Source of the DNA: Bryobacter sp. CoA8 C33
Lineage (GTDB): Bacteria; Acidobacteriota; Terriglobia; Bryobacterales; Bryobacteraceae
NCBI GenBank assembly: GCA_019931185.1
Contig: JAINDK010000095.1
Location: 1 to 56,442, forward strand
DNA: 56,442 bases
Direction: 5' to 3'
The notes under the pieces are model-generated. The model saw only the letters and a program-made list of their open reading frames with translations. It had not been told where the DNA came from and searched no databases. Both the position numbers and the translations under genes were made by a program. Below, one piece after another: positions 43,712-53,226 of this stretch (positions are counted from its first letter, which is position 1; each line of letters begins with the position of its first letter).

Positions 43712-44281
43712 TTACTCTCCCCAACTCCCCTTCACCCCCAATTCCTCCGCCCTCCCCTTCATCGCCTCAATGCAGAACTGTATGTGCTCCTCGAGATCCA
43801 CTCCCATCTCCGCCGCCCCGCGCGTAATGTCCTCACGGTTCACCGCGCGGGCAAATCCTTTGTCCTTCATCTTCTTCAGCACCCCCTTTGGCTCCACCTC
43901 GAAGATGCTCCGGCTCGGCTTCACATAAGCCACCGCCGTCAAAAATCCCGCCAGCTCATCACAGGCAAACAACGCCTTCTCGAGCGCGGAAACTCGCGGC
44001 ACCCCCGTAAAATCCGCATGCGACAGAATCGCCCGCCGGATCTCCTCGCTCACGCCCCGCTCGATCAGAATCGCCTCCCCCTTCACCGGGTGGTCCGGCA
44101 GTTGCGGGTGGATCTCCCAGTCGAAATCATGCAGCATCCCCACCACCGCCCACTTCTCCGCATCCTCACCCAGCCTCCGCGCATAAGCCTCCAGGCACGT
44201 GCTCACCGCCAGCATGTGCCGCCGCAGCCCATCGTTGCTCACAAACTCACAAACCGTCTTCCACGCTTCTTCTCTTGTCAT
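43712..44281 (-). CDS. HD-domain phosphohydrolase-like protein
   Basis: This 189-residue HD-superfamily protein shows the metal-binding pattern H...HD...D: RRHMLAVSTCLEAYARRLG, WAVVGMLHDFDWEIHP, HPVKGEAILIERGV and LFACDELAGFLTAVAYV. HD proteins hydrolyse phosphate esters of nucleotides. The substrate is not evident. Its start overlaps the PHP gene stop by four bases, so two metal-dependent phosphoesterases are translated together. A 224-base gap separates it from the receptor gene; nothing is recognised there. Confidence 0.85.
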   Translation of the reverse strand: MTREEAWKTVCEFVSNDGLRRHMLAVSTCLEAYARRLGEDAEKWAVVGMLHDFDWEIHPQLPDHPVKGEAILIERGVSEEIRRAILSHADFTGVPRVSALEKALFACDELAGFLTAVAYVKPSRSIFEVEPKGVLKKMKDKGFARAVNREDITRGAAEMGVDLEEHIQFCIEAMKGRAEELGVKGSWGE

Positions 44282-45114
44282 AATGCTGCCAGTTTATCCA
44301 CCCACTCCCCAGGCACCACCACATTCCCCCCCACACCCCGTCCCAACTCCACCCGCGGCTTGATCGTCCCATGAAAATCGCTGCCCCCGCTCGGGGCCAG
44401 CCCGTAGCGCTCCGCCAGCCGCATATAGCGCCCCCGCGCCGCCTCATCCTGATCCGAGTGCATCACCTCGAGCCCCAATAATCCCGCCTCTACCTGCTCC
44501 CGCACAAATCCCTCCTCCACTTCCTCGTCCCTCATACCCAACCGGATCGGATGCGCCAACACCGGCACGCCCCCATGCTCCCGCACCTTCTCAATCGCCA
44601 GCGGCGTCTTCGGATCCTCCATCATCACATAGCCCGGCGCCTCCTCCCCGATGTAGCGGTCAAAGGCCTCCGGGATCGTACCCACATAACCCTTCTCCAC
44701 CAATACCCGCGCGATATGCACCCGCCCCGTTACCGTCCGCCCCAGCCGCTCGGCTTCTCCCAGTTCAATCGCCAGCCCCAACTCACGCAGCCGCGCCGTC
44801 AGCTTCCGGTTCCGCTCCCGCCGGATCTCCAGCATCCCCCGCAGCCACTCGACAAAGCTCTCCGGCGCCTCCCCGCCAAACCAATACGCCAGCAAATGCA
44901 CGCTCCGCCCCCGCGCCTTCGTGCTGATTTCCACTCCCCGGATCAATCGCAGCCCCAACTCCCCGGCCCGCCCCCACGCCATCCCCACCCCGCTCAACGT
45001 GTCATGGTCGGTGATCGCCAGCGTCTTCACCCCCACTCCCCAAGCCTTCTCCACCAATTCCACCGGGCTGTCGGTTCCATCGCTCTCGTTTGTGTGCGTG
45101 TGCAGGTCGACCAC
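44278..45114 (-). CDS. PHP-domain phosphoesterase (RNase AM / TrpH-like)
   Basis: This 278-residue PHP protein begins with the metal-binding motif MVDLHTHTNESDGTDSP and LAITDHDTLSGV, with later ligands in RGVEIS, VLAHPIRLG and GGSDFHGTIKP. Such proteins act as 5'-3' exoribonucleases or 3',5'-bisnucleotide phosphatases. Length and the start at the DLHTHT motif match YciV (RNase AM). It is coupled to the HD gene by an ATGA overlap. Confidence 0.9.
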   Translation of the reverse strand: MVDLHTHTNESDGTDSPVELVEKAWGVGVKTLAITDHDTLSGVGMAWGRAGELGLRLIRGVEISTKARGRSVHLLAYWFGGEAPESFVEWLRGMLEIRRERNRKLTARLRELGLAIELGEAERLGRTVTGRVHIARVLVEKGYVGTIPEAFDRYIGEEAPGYVMMEDPKTPLAIEKVREHGGVPVLAHPIRLGMRDEEVEEGFVREQVEAGLLGLEVMHSDQDEAARGRYMRLAERYGLAPSGGSDFHGTIKPRVELGRGVGGNVVVPGEWVDKLAAL

Positions 45115-45134
45115 CCTTCAGCATAGCCTCCCGC

Positions 45135-45767
45135 TCAGTTCATCGTGCCGATCGTCACGGCATCAAACTCAAAGGTCTCCCCGCCAAAACGCACCACCAG
45201 CCGCCCCGGCCCCAATCCCTTGCGATCCGTCAAAAAGAAAATCGCCCCATCGGTCGACTCCCCCGCCTGCAGCTTCGAGCGCACAAACGCAATCGCGCTC
45301 GCCGCTGCCGCCGCCTTCAGCCGCGCCTGTCCAAATTCCCCGATCGCGCTTTGCCGCCTCTGCTCATAGCCGTTAGTCGACTGCATTCGTTGCAGTCCAT
45401 ACAATCCCACTTCATACGTCCCCACCAGCTTGATCACATCATCCCGATTCGCCTTGTCCAGCATCCGCCTCACCACCTGCCGCGCCGGGATCGCCTTCTC
45501 CACCGTTCCGTCCTGCCGCTGCCAGGCAAAATCCTCCGGATCCACCGTGTACAAATACCGCGATCCGTTCGACACGGCCACCTGCAACACCGTGTAGCCC
45601 TTCAGGTTCGACGGCAGTTGCGCAAACATCACCGTCACCCCGCTCCGCGTCAGCGTCTGATACTTCAACCCATTCGATTCAAATTCGATTACCTGCGCCA
45701 AAACCGGCCTCGGCGCGCACCACAGGGCGCACACCATCCCGAGCGTCCACGCGGCAATCCTCTTCAC
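45135..45767 (-). CDS. Exported hypothetical protein
   Basis: This 210-residue protein has a clear signal peptide (MKRIAAWTLGMVCALWCAPRPVLA, cleavage after LAQ). The mature part has a beta-rich start (VIEFESNGLKYQTLTRSGVT) and a helical, Ala/Arg-rich middle; no known catalytic motif or heme or metal site is seen. It lies between the PHP gene and a TPR-type exported protein, all on the minus strand. Function is unknown. Confidence 0.7.
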   Translation of the reverse strand: MKRIAAWTLGMVCALWCAPRPVLAQVIEFESNGLKYQTLTRSGVTVMFAQLPSNLKGYTVLQVAVSNGSRYLYTVDPEDFAWQRQDGTVEKAIPARQVVRRMLDKANRDDVIKLVGTYEVGLYGLQRMQSTNGYEQRRQSAIGEFGQARLKAAAAASAIAFVRSKLQAGESTDGAIFFLTDRKGLGPGRLVVRFGGETFEFDAVTIGTMN

Positions 45768-45783
45768 AACCTAATGATAGACC

Positions 45784-46587
45784 CTAGCTCTTCGGCAGCT
45801 TCGCAATTTCCTTCCGGATGATCTCATTGTCCGGATGATCCGCCGCGAATGCCTCCAGCATCACCCGGCACTCCTTCATCCGCTTGTCCTTCTGATAGAT
45901 ACTCGCCAACATCATCTGCGCGAACGGCTTCAAGTGCTTGCCCCCCCGCGCGCACTTCTCCATCAACTCCACGCCCTTCTTCTTGTCTCCCGTCGCCTGC
46001 TCGATTTTCATCAGCCAGCGGATCACAAATGGCACACTTCCGATCAGATACTCGCTGAAGCCCCGCGTAAACCAAACATCCTCGATCGCCGGGTCGATCG
46101 CCTGCAGTCGCAGCGCATACTCCTGGCTCGCTCGCGCCGCATAGTAGCTGTCCTTGTATCGCTTCTCCACCAGCGCCGCGAAATCCCGCTCCGCCCCGGT
46201 CGCAATCAACAGCGCCAGCAGCGCGTTCGTGTCCTTATCGTTTTTCTTTAACGCCTCCGCCCCCGCGTTCTTCGCCCGGTTCAACGCATCCTCAAAATTC
46301 CGCTTCGCCTCCGCTCCGATCCGCTTGGCCTGCTCCCCCTTCATCTTCTCTTCCTTGAACATGTCCTTGCTGAATACCTGCAGCCGGTTCATCTCGCTGA
46401 ATAGATACGAAGCCGACAGCGCCGCATACCCAAGCGGATCCCCCGGATGCTTCTGCACAAACGCCCGCGCTACATTCTGGCTCTCTTCAAACTCAAAGCT
46501 ATAAAGCCGGTTGAACGACCGCTCGACGCTCGCTTCCTGCCCAGCCAGAGCCGTCGCCGTCAATATCCATGAGAAAAACGATTTCAT
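45784..46587 (-). CDS. Exported TPR-like helical repeat protein
   Basis: This 267-residue protein has a signal (MKSFFSWILTATALAG) and repeated helical segments of TPR type, for example NVARAFVQKHPGDPLGYAALSASYL, FTRGFSEYLIGSVPFVIRW (a more hydrophobic stretch) and MMLASIYQKDKRMKECRVML. Such proteins scaffold complexes in the periplasm. The ATG at 46587 is chosen because the signal starts there; an open frame runs on to 46851 but into glnE, with a compositionally odd Arg/Cys-rich translation. The best ribosome binding site, GGGGAGG, is about 19 bases away, so the start is not certain. Confidence 0.7.
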   Translation of the reverse strand: MKSFFSWILTATALAGQEASVERSFNRLYSFEFEESQNVARAFVQKHPGDPLGYAALSASYLFSEMNRLQVFSKDMFKEEKMKGEQAKRIGAEAKRNFEDALNRAKNAGAEALKKNDKDTNALLALLIATGAERDFAALVEKRYKDSYYAARASQEYALRLQAIDPAIEDVWFTRGFSEYLIGSVPFVIRWLMKIEQATGDKKKGVELMEKCARGGKHLKPFAQMMLASIYQKDKRMKECRVMLEAFAADHPDNEIIRKEIAKLPKS

Positions 46588-46618
46588 CTTCTTGCATTTT
46601 CGCAAACCTCCCCTTCCT

Positions 46619-49162
46619 TCATGCAAACAGCCGCTCAAAGGTCTCCCGCGTCCGCTCCCGCATCCGCTCCAGTTCCGTCTCGAGGTTCCCGTCCCTCCTC
46701 CGCCCTGGCATCCATTTCCGCAACAACACCTCCAGCGCCTCCCGCCCCGCCGTCGCCCCGGGCAGATGATGCGGGCGCTGACCCGAATGCAACCGCAGCC
46801 CATGATCGATCGAGCGGTAGAACAGCGTCGCCTCGCGCAGAAACGCCGCATCCTCGGCCTCCAGATGCCCCATCTGCTCGATCACCTCAATCCGCTCCAG
46901 CGTGTTCAATACCCTAAAGAAGATTCCCGCGCTCCGCAGCCGCAAATACAACAACAAGAAATCGATATCGTAAAACCCGCCCCGCCCCGCTTTCAGCGGA
47001 TTGTCCCGCCCCTGCTCCCGCTCGAGCCGCGCCCGCATCTCCCCCAGTTGCTTCTTCGAGCGCTGGCTCTGCCCGTAACGCCGCCAGTCCACCCGCTGCA
47101 ACTCCGCCAAAAACTCCGTGGCCCTCTCCCCCGGACCCGCCACCCCCCGCGCCTTCATATACGCAATCCCTTCCCATGCCTCCGCCTGGTGCGAAAAATA
47201 CTCGATAAACGACTTCTTCGTCTGCACCAGATCCCCCTCCCGCCCATACGGCCTCAGCCGCGCATCCACGCTGAAGATCACTCCCTCCCCCGTGTACGCC
47301 GTCAGTAACTCGATCATCCGCGAGGCCACTCGCGTCCACGCCTCCATCTCCCCGGCCGCCTCGTTCGGCAAAACAAACACCAAATCCGCATCGCTCGCCA
47401 CATCGAACTCCCGCAACCCCAGCCTCCCCAGCGCCACCACCAGCATCGGATGCCCGCTGCCCCGCAGCCATTCCCCCTGCTCCGCCATCGCCAGCTCATG
47501 GCAGTGCCCAATCACCCCGTCGGCCAGATCGCTCATCGCTCCCATCGTTTCAAACACTCCCCGCCCCCGCAGCGCGCTCTCGCACAAAATGCGGAATTGC
47601 CGCCGCCGGTAGGCCTTGCGCAAACTCACTTCCTCGCTCCAGCGCACCGGCCCCGGCTCCGCCTGCCCCAACGCCCGCAACTCCTCTAGCCACTCCGGCT
47701 CCCGGATCAATTCATCAGCCAGCCACGGGCTCAGCGCCGCCAACTCCTGCCAGTCCCGCTCTAATTGCCGCTCCCCCAGCACCCCCACACCCCACCGCCC
47801 CGCCAATTGCTCCTCGAGCCGCTGCAACTGCGTCCGGTTCGCATGACTGCTGATTTCCTCCACCGGCTCCGGCTCAATGCTATGTCCATGGATGATCCGG
47901 TTGTAAATCGATTCCACCGCCCCCAAATGCCCCTTCAGCTTCTCGAGCAGCCGCGCCGCCGTATTCTCCACACCCAATTGCAGCCGCGGCATCCGCCGCG
48001 CTAGCGACTCGATCTCACTCCACTCCTCCGGCATCACATGAGTCTGCCGGTCTTCCATCACCTGCAGCCGGTGCTCCAGGTGCCGCAAGAACACATATGC
48101 CTCCATCAGCGCATCAAACTCGCTCCCCTTGATCAGCCCCTTGTCGTGCAGCCGCGACAGCGCGATCATCGTCCCCGGCTTCCTCACCCACTTCTCCCTC
48201 CCCCCATGCAGACGCTGCAAACACTGCACCAGAAACTCGATATCCCGTATCCCCCCCCGCGTCAGCTTGATCTCCGTCGCTCCCCCCTGCAGACGCCGGT
48301 TCGCCAGCTTTTCATTCCACCGTACCCGCGTCGCGCTTACCGCCTCAATCGCCGAAAAATCCGTCGTCGTCCGGTATGTCAGCGGTTCTACCATCTCAAT
48401 CAGGGCCTCTCCCGGCTCCGCCTCCCCCGCCACCACCCGCGCCTTGATCATCATCTGCAATTCCCAATCCCGCGCCCGCAGCCGGTAATATGCCTCCGCA
48501 CTCTCCCGCGAGATCGCAATTTCCCCCAGGCTCCCCTCCGGCCGCAGCCGCAGATCCACCCGGTAGCAAATCCCCTCCCCTGTATACGCCCCCAAAAATT
48601 GCGCCTGCCGCTGCGCAATCTTGGCAAAAAACTCCCGATGGCTCACCCCGCTCGGCCCCTCCGTCTCCCCGCCCGCCTCATACACATACATCAAATCGAT
48701 GTCCGAGCTGTAATTCAACTCCTCCCCACCCAACTTCCCCAACGCCAGGATGCTTAGCCCGCACCGCCGCCCATCCTCCCGCCGCGCCTCCCCATATTGG
48801 CCCACCACCTCCCCACGGATCCGCTCATAGCTCCACCCTAATATCGCCTCCGCCAGCGCCGAAATCTCCCCCGTAATCTCCCCCAAACTCCCGTACCCCA
48901 GCACATCCCGCAGCAATACCCTCACCAAGCTCCGCCGCCGAAACTCCGCCACCGCCTCCTCCCGAAATTCAATCCCTTCCAGTGCCTCGCGGTAATGCTC
49001 CCGGGTGCAGGCCCCCTCCAGCCGCAGCCCTCTTAACCAGTTCTCATGTTTGCGCGCCTCCTCGGCCCACACCCGGCTATGCTGCGCCAGAATCTCTTCC
49101 CACCCTCTAGACGGTTTCAGCAACAAGCTCGATCCTGTCCCCCGCAAACAGATGCCCCCCAC
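46619..49162 (-). CDS. glnE: Glutamine synthetase adenylyltransferase/deadenylase
   Basis: GlnE has two nucleotidyltransferase domains that remove and add AMP on glutamine synthetase. The N-terminal domain has LGKLGGEELNYSSDIDLMYV (about residues 141-159). The C-terminal domain has VVALGRLGLREFDVASDADLVFV. The linker helix region includes GGIRDIEFLVQCLQRLHG. At 847 residues it is about 100 shorter than the E. coli enzyme, and the second motif deviates (GLREFD, SDADL). The start at 49162 lies inside the MOSC gene; a TTG at 49126 nearer that gene's stop is an alternative. It is oriented away from the glutamine synthetase gene. Confidence 0.9.
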   Translation of the reverse strand: MGGICLRGTGSSLLLKPSRGWEEILAQHSRVWAEEARKHENWLRGLRLEGACTREHYREALEGIEFREEAVAEFRRRSLVRVLLRDVLGYGSLGEITGEISALAEAILGWSYERIRGEVVGQYGEARREDGRRCGLSILALGKLGGEELNYSSDIDLMYVYEAGGETEGPSGVSHREFFAKIAQRQAQFLGAYTGEGICYRVDLRLRPEGSLGEIAISRESAEAYYRLRARDWELQMMIKARVVAGEAEPGEALIEMVEPLTYRTTTDFSAIEAVSATRVRWNEKLANRRLQGGATEIKLTRGGIRDIEFLVQCLQRLHGGREKWVRKPGTMIALSRLHDKGLIKGSEFDALMEAYVFLRHLEHRLQVMEDRQTHVMPEEWSEIESLARRMPRLQLGVENTAARLLEKLKGHLGAVESIYNRIIHGHSIEPEPVEEISSHANRTQLQRLEEQLAGRWGVGVLGERQLERDWQELAALSPWLADELIREPEWLEELRALGQAEPGPVRWSEEVSLRKAYRRRQFRILCESALRGRGVFETMGAMSDLADGVIGHCHELAMAEQGEWLRGSGHPMLVVALGRLGLREFDVASDADLVFVLPNEAAGEMEAWTRVASRMIELLTAYTGEGVIFSVDARLRPYGREGDLVQTKKSFIEYFSHQAEAWEGIAYMKARGVAGPGERATEFLAELQRVDWRRYGQSQRSKKQLGEMRARLEREQGRDNPLKAGRGGFYDIDFLLLYLRLRSAGIFFRVLNTLERIEVIEQMGHLEAEDAAFLREATLFYRSIDHGLRLHSGQRPHHLPGATAGREALEVLLRKWMPGRRRDGNLETELERMRERTRETFERLFA

Positions 49163-49580
49163 GCAATACCCGCGCGTACCACCCCCCGCGCCCCTCCTGC
49201 TTCAATATCTTCTGAATCTTCCCCATCCCGCCACGATTGTATACATCAAGCGTCCGGCAAGGCTCGCGCAGCTTCGTCAGCTCAATCTCACACTCCTGCC
49301 CCAGCCGAAACCGCTGCCCCGCCCGCAATTTCTCATAATCCAGCCCCCGCGTCGTGAGGTTTTCCCCCAGCGCGCCCGCATAAACTTCATAGCCCTGCTG
49401 CCGTAATTCCCCGATCACTTCCTCCCCAATCAACAACAACGCCTGCTCCGGCCCTCCGTGATACTTCGGATGCGCCCAGTCATCCCCCTCCAGCCCCAGC
49501 GCCGTCAGCCGCGCCGGATTCAACTCCCGCTTCGGAATTCCTCCCCGCGACACATTCAAATGGCAAATTTTCCCTGTCAT
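49107..49580 (-). CDS. MOSC-domain protein
   Basis: This 157-residue MOSC-domain protein has GLEGDDWAHPKYHGGPEQAL, GENLTTRGLDYEKLRAGQRF and KLREPCRTLDVY, where the conserved Cys of the domain lies. MOSC proteins carry sulfur or bind molybdenum cofactor; stand-alone members such as YiiM reduce N-hydroxylated bases. The ATG at 49580 after an AGAGAGAAGAG stretch is preferred over an upstream frame to 49607. It overlaps the first bases of glnE. Confidence 0.85.
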   Translation of the reverse strand: MTGKICHLNVSRGGIPKRELNPARLTALGLEGDDWAHPKYHGGPEQALLLIGEEVIGELRQQGYEVYAGALGENLTTRGLDYEKLRAGQRFRLGQECEIELTKLREPCRTLDVYNRGGMGKIQKILKQEGRGGWYARVLRGGHLFAGDRIELVAETV

Positions 49581-49766
49581 CTCTTCTCTCTCTATTATCG
49601 GTTTCAATCGGCTCGATAAAATAAACCGTCACTGCCCGGCTTGGATTCACCCTTTTCGACGGACTATAATCGAGCATCGGCCCTGTGCCGGGGTTTGTCT
49701 ATTGTTGGGTTTTCACCACTTCTTCGCTCAACAGCCAGCATCCTATCTAATAATCTGAGGCAAAGA

Positions 49767-51197
49767 ATGTCGAACGATTTGCGAAACTTTTTGACGCTCT
49801 CCTATGGGGAGCTGGAAGACCTTAACTTGGCTGCCAAGGAGCAGCGCAAGAACCGTGTCGCCCCTGATGTCATCCAGGAGCAGCGCCTCAAGTACCTCAC
49901 CGACGAAAAGGGCATCAAGGCTGTCACCGTTCTGTTCAGTGACCTTGAAGGCCGTCTCCACATGCTCGACTACGATAAGAAGTTCCTGATCAACAGTTGG
50001 GATAACCTTACCTTCGACGGCTCTTCGATTCGTGGCTTTACCGCCCAGCGTGAATCCGATCTCCGCCTCTCGATGGATTGGGGCTCCTTTTACTGGGCCC
50101 CGGCCGATATCTTCGGCTCCGGCAAGGTTCTCGTCTTCGGTGAAGTCATCGACAAGGACGGCTCTCCCTATGGGGCCGATATCCGTGGCGTCCTCAAACA
50201 GTTCGCCAAGAATCAGTTCACCAAGAACGGCTACACCCTAAACGCCGCCAACGAAATCGAAGGCTTCCTGTTTGAGGGCGTCGATGCCGAGCGCCGTTTC
50301 CATGAGACCGGTAAGTTCGAATACGTCAACAAGGGCGGCTACTACCATTCCCTCCCCGGTGACCCCCTCCGCAGCTTCATCGATACCAGTGCCGAAGTCC
50401 AGCGCGCCATGGGCTTCCAGAACGAAAAGGATCACCCCGAAGTCGCTCCCTCTCAGTTTGAAATCAATTACAGCTACGGTGAGGTCGTCGCCGCCGCCGA
50501 CCAGATCCAGCTCTACAAGCTGATCTGCCGCCAGGTCGCCACCAAGATGGGCATGACCGCCAGCTTCCTTCCCAAACCCGTCGTCGGCGTCAACGGCAAT
50601 GGCATGCACACCAACGTCTCCATCACCAAGGGCGGCAAAAACATCTTCCACGATCCCAAGGGCGAAGAGAACATGTCCAAAACCGCCTGGCAGTTCATTG
50701 ACCGCATCCTCAGCCACGGCAACGATATCTGCCTCATGCTCAACGCCAGCGTCAACGCCTACCGCCGCCTCGACCCCCACTTCGAGGCCCCCAATCAGAT
50801 CAAGGCTTCCGCCACCGACCGCGGCTCCATGATCCGCATCCCCATCGGCAACGAAAAAAGCGCGCGCGTCGAAGTCCGCTCCGTCGGCCCCGATGCCAAC
50901 CCCTACATGGTCCTCTACTCGGTCTTCAAGACCGGCATCGACGGCGAAATCGCCAAGATCAAAAACCTCCGTCAGGCCGAACGCTATCTTCCCGATAACG
51001 TCTACACCGCGCTCGACAACTTCCGCGCCGCCACCTGGACCACCGAACTGCTCGGCGCCGACGTCAAGGGCCGCTTCGGCGATCTCAAACAAGCCTCCGC
51101 CGACCGTTGCCCTCGCCTGCTCGGCACCGTCGTTAAGGCCCCTGAAGTTCAGTTCCACCACGAGGTCTACAACCAATACCTCTGGAACCAGTTCTAG
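49767..51197 (+). CDS. glnA: Glutamine synthetase type I family, no visible adenylylation site
   Basis: This 476-residue enzyme condenses ammonia with glutamate. Motifs include FDGSSIRGF, NEIEGFLFEG, HHEVAP-like DHPEVAPSQFEINYSYG, the ATP-binding KPVVGVNGNGMHTNVS, and SVNAYRRLDPHFEAP with GSMIRIPIGNEKSARVEVR. The conserved NLYDLP-type adenylylation Tyr is not found in the C-terminal part (KNLRQAERYLPDNVYTALDN instead). The ATG at 49767 follows GAGG by 6 bases; the frame upstream to 49641 has no signal of translation. It ends at a strong terminator and faces PII and Amt genes. Confidence 0.92.
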   Translation: MSNDLRNFLTLSYGELEDLNLAAKEQRKNRVAPDVIQEQRLKYLTDEKGIKAVTVLFSDLEGRLHMLDYDKKFLINSWDNLTFDGSSIRGFTAQRESDLRLSMDWGSFYWAPADIFGSGKVLVFGEVIDKDGSPYGADIRGVLKQFAKNQFTKNGYTLNAANEIEGFLFEGVDAERRFHETGKFEYVNKGGYYHSLPGDPLRSFIDTSAEVQRAMGFQNEKDHPEVAPSQFEINYSYGEVVAAADQIQLYKLICRQVATKMGMTASFLPKPVVGVNGNGMHTNVSITKGGKNIFHDPKGEENMSKTAWQFIDRILSHGNDICLMLNASVNAYRRLDPHFEAPNQIKASATDRGSMIRIPIGNEKSARVEVRSVGPDANPYMVLYSVFKTGIDGEIAKIKNLRQAERYLPDNVYTALDNFRAATWTTELLGADVKGRFGDLKQASADRCPRLLGTVVKAPEVQFHHEVYNQYLWNQF

Positions 51198-51216
51198 AGC
51201 CCGCCCACTCGGGCAC

Positions 51217-51251
51217 AAAAAAGCCTCCGCCCATCGGGCGGAGGCTTTTTT
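51217..51251. terminator. Bidirectional rho-independent terminator between glnA and glnB
   Basis: A perfect ten-pair stem (51223-51232 with 51236-51245, three-base loop ATC) is flanked by six A on the left and six T on the right, so it works for both converging transcripts. Confidence 0.95.
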
Positions 51252-51265
51252 GCTTTCCCGCGGAT

Positions 51266-51622
<357 letters not shown>

Positions 51623-52999
51623 TTAGCCTTCGAGTGAGTAGCCTTCTTCACCATGCTGGCTCAGGTCGAGACCGTCCACTTCTTCCTGCGGGCTCACCCG
51701 CACTCCGCCGCAGACAATATCACAAACCTTCAGGATGAACAGTGTGCCCACGATGCCCAGACCCCAGGCAATCGCCACTCCAATGCCCTGATTCAGCAAT
51801 TGGCCCGGATTGCCGTCAATCCATCCCGCCTTGCCTTCCCCGATCGCGCTGTTCACCGTCCGCGTCGCGAAAATACCCGTCAGCAGCGCTCCCAGCGTTC
51901 CCCCCGCTCCATGCACCCCAAAAGCGTCAAGTGCGTCATCGTAGCCGAACTTCGACTTCACCTTCACTACCATGTAATAGCAAACCACCCCACCGGCGAA
52001 TCCCATCAGCAACGATGCTCCCGGAGTCACAAATCCCGCCGCGGGAGTAATCACCACCAGCCCCGCCACCGCACCCGAGATCGCCCCCAGCACAGTCGCC
52101 TTGCCATGCAGCCATTCCATCACCGTCCAGCCCAACGCCGCCGAGGCCGCTCCCAGATGCGTCGTCACAAACGCCGCCGATGCCAGCGTCCCCGCGCTCA
52201 ACGCACTCCCCGCGTTAAACCCAAACCAACCTACCCACAACAAACACGCTCCCACTACGCTCAATACCAGCGAGTGCGGCCGGATCACCTCCTGCCCATA
52301 GCCAATCCGCTTGCCCATGTACAGCGCGCAAACCAGCGCCGAAACTCCCGATGTGATGTGTACCACCGTACCGCCCGCGAAGTCGTAGCACGGTACCGTT
52401 CCCCCCAAAAACGCGTTCAGCATCCCGCCCTTGCCCCACACCATGTGCGCCATTGGGTAGTACACCAGAAATGACCACAACACCATGAATAATACCATCG
52501 CGTTGAACTTCATCCGCTCCGCGAATGCCCCCGTGATCAGCGCCGGCGTGATGATCGAAAACATCATCTGGAACATCATCCACGTCTGGTGCGGAATCGT
52601 CGCCGCATAATCCGTCTGCGCGTCCCCTCCCACTCCATTCAGCATCAGATATCGCAAATCCCCGATCACCGCGTTCCCTTCACCAAACGAAAGGCTATAC
52701 CCCACCACCGCCCATAACACCGACGCCAGTCCCATCAGCAAAAAACTCTGCATCAGCACCGACAATACGTTCTTCTTCCTGACCAGCCCCCCATAAAACA
52801 ACGCCAGCCCTGGACCCGTCATCAGCAGCACCAGCAACGTACTGGTTAGCATCCACGCATTGTCCCCAGCCGACTGCGCCGCTTTCACACTCGCTTCCAG
52901 CGCCTTGATTCGCGCCTCTGCATCGGGAATAGCCTGTTGGCCACTCAGCACTCCCGCACAAAAAAAACTACACGTAAACATTAAGTATTTTCTGTTCAT
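51623..52999 (-). CDS. amt: Ammonium transporter Amt
   Basis: This 458-residue membrane channel carries ammonium across the inner membrane. It has a signal-like N-terminus (MNRKYLMFTCSFFCAGVLS), a helical extracytoplasmic segment and then eleven membrane helices starting WMLTSTLLVLLMTGPGLALFY. The family motifs DFAGGTVVHITSGVSALVCA and FNAGSALSAG are clear, with twin pore histidines expected in VVHITSG and DAFGVHGAGGTLGALL. The ATG at 52999 is preferred over an in-frame extension to 53134. It heads the amt-glnB operon. I see no sigma-54 site in the 227-base gap upstream. Confidence 0.95.
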   Translation of the reverse strand: MNRKYLMFTCSFFCAGVLSGQQAIPDAEARIKALEASVKAAQSAGDNAWMLTSTLLVLLMTGPGLALFYGGLVRKKNVLSVLMQSFLLMGLASVLWAVVGYSLSFGEGNAVIGDLRYLMLNGVGGDAQTDYAATIPHQTWMMFQMMFSIITPALITGAFAERMKFNAMVLFMVLWSFLVYYPMAHMVWGKGGMLNAFLGGTVPCYDFAGGTVVHITSGVSALVCALYMGKRIGYGQEVIRPHSLVLSVVGACLLWVGWFGFNAGSALSAGTLASAAFVTTHLGAASAALGWTVMEWLHGKATVLGAISGAVAGLVVITPAAGFVTPGASLLMGFAGGVVCYYMVVKVKSKFGYDDALDAFGVHGAGGTLGALLTGIFATRTVNSAIGEGKAGWIDGNPGQLLNQGIGVAIAWGLGIVGTLFILKVCDIVCGGVRVSPQEEVDGLDLSQHGEEGYSLEG

Positions 53000-53226
53000 A
53001 TTGGTCCAGGTTACCGTCGATATTGCCCGGAGAACAAAAGTCTCCAGCTCGCTTTCATAATGCAATTGAAATGGCGCTATAAGGAAACAGATATTTTCTA
53101 TTCGCTCAATTGTAATTTTCGATTGGATCTTCAATGCGACTGACGGCTATCGTTACAGCAGTAATCGTCGACGCGGTGAGATCCACTTCGGCTAACAAAA
53201 CCAAAAGCGAAAGATGAGGAGCTTTT

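Noticed and set aside
53000-53226. A sigma-54 (NtrC-type) promoter for amt.
   Set aside because: I found no TGGC-N8-TTGC-like match on either strand in the gap.
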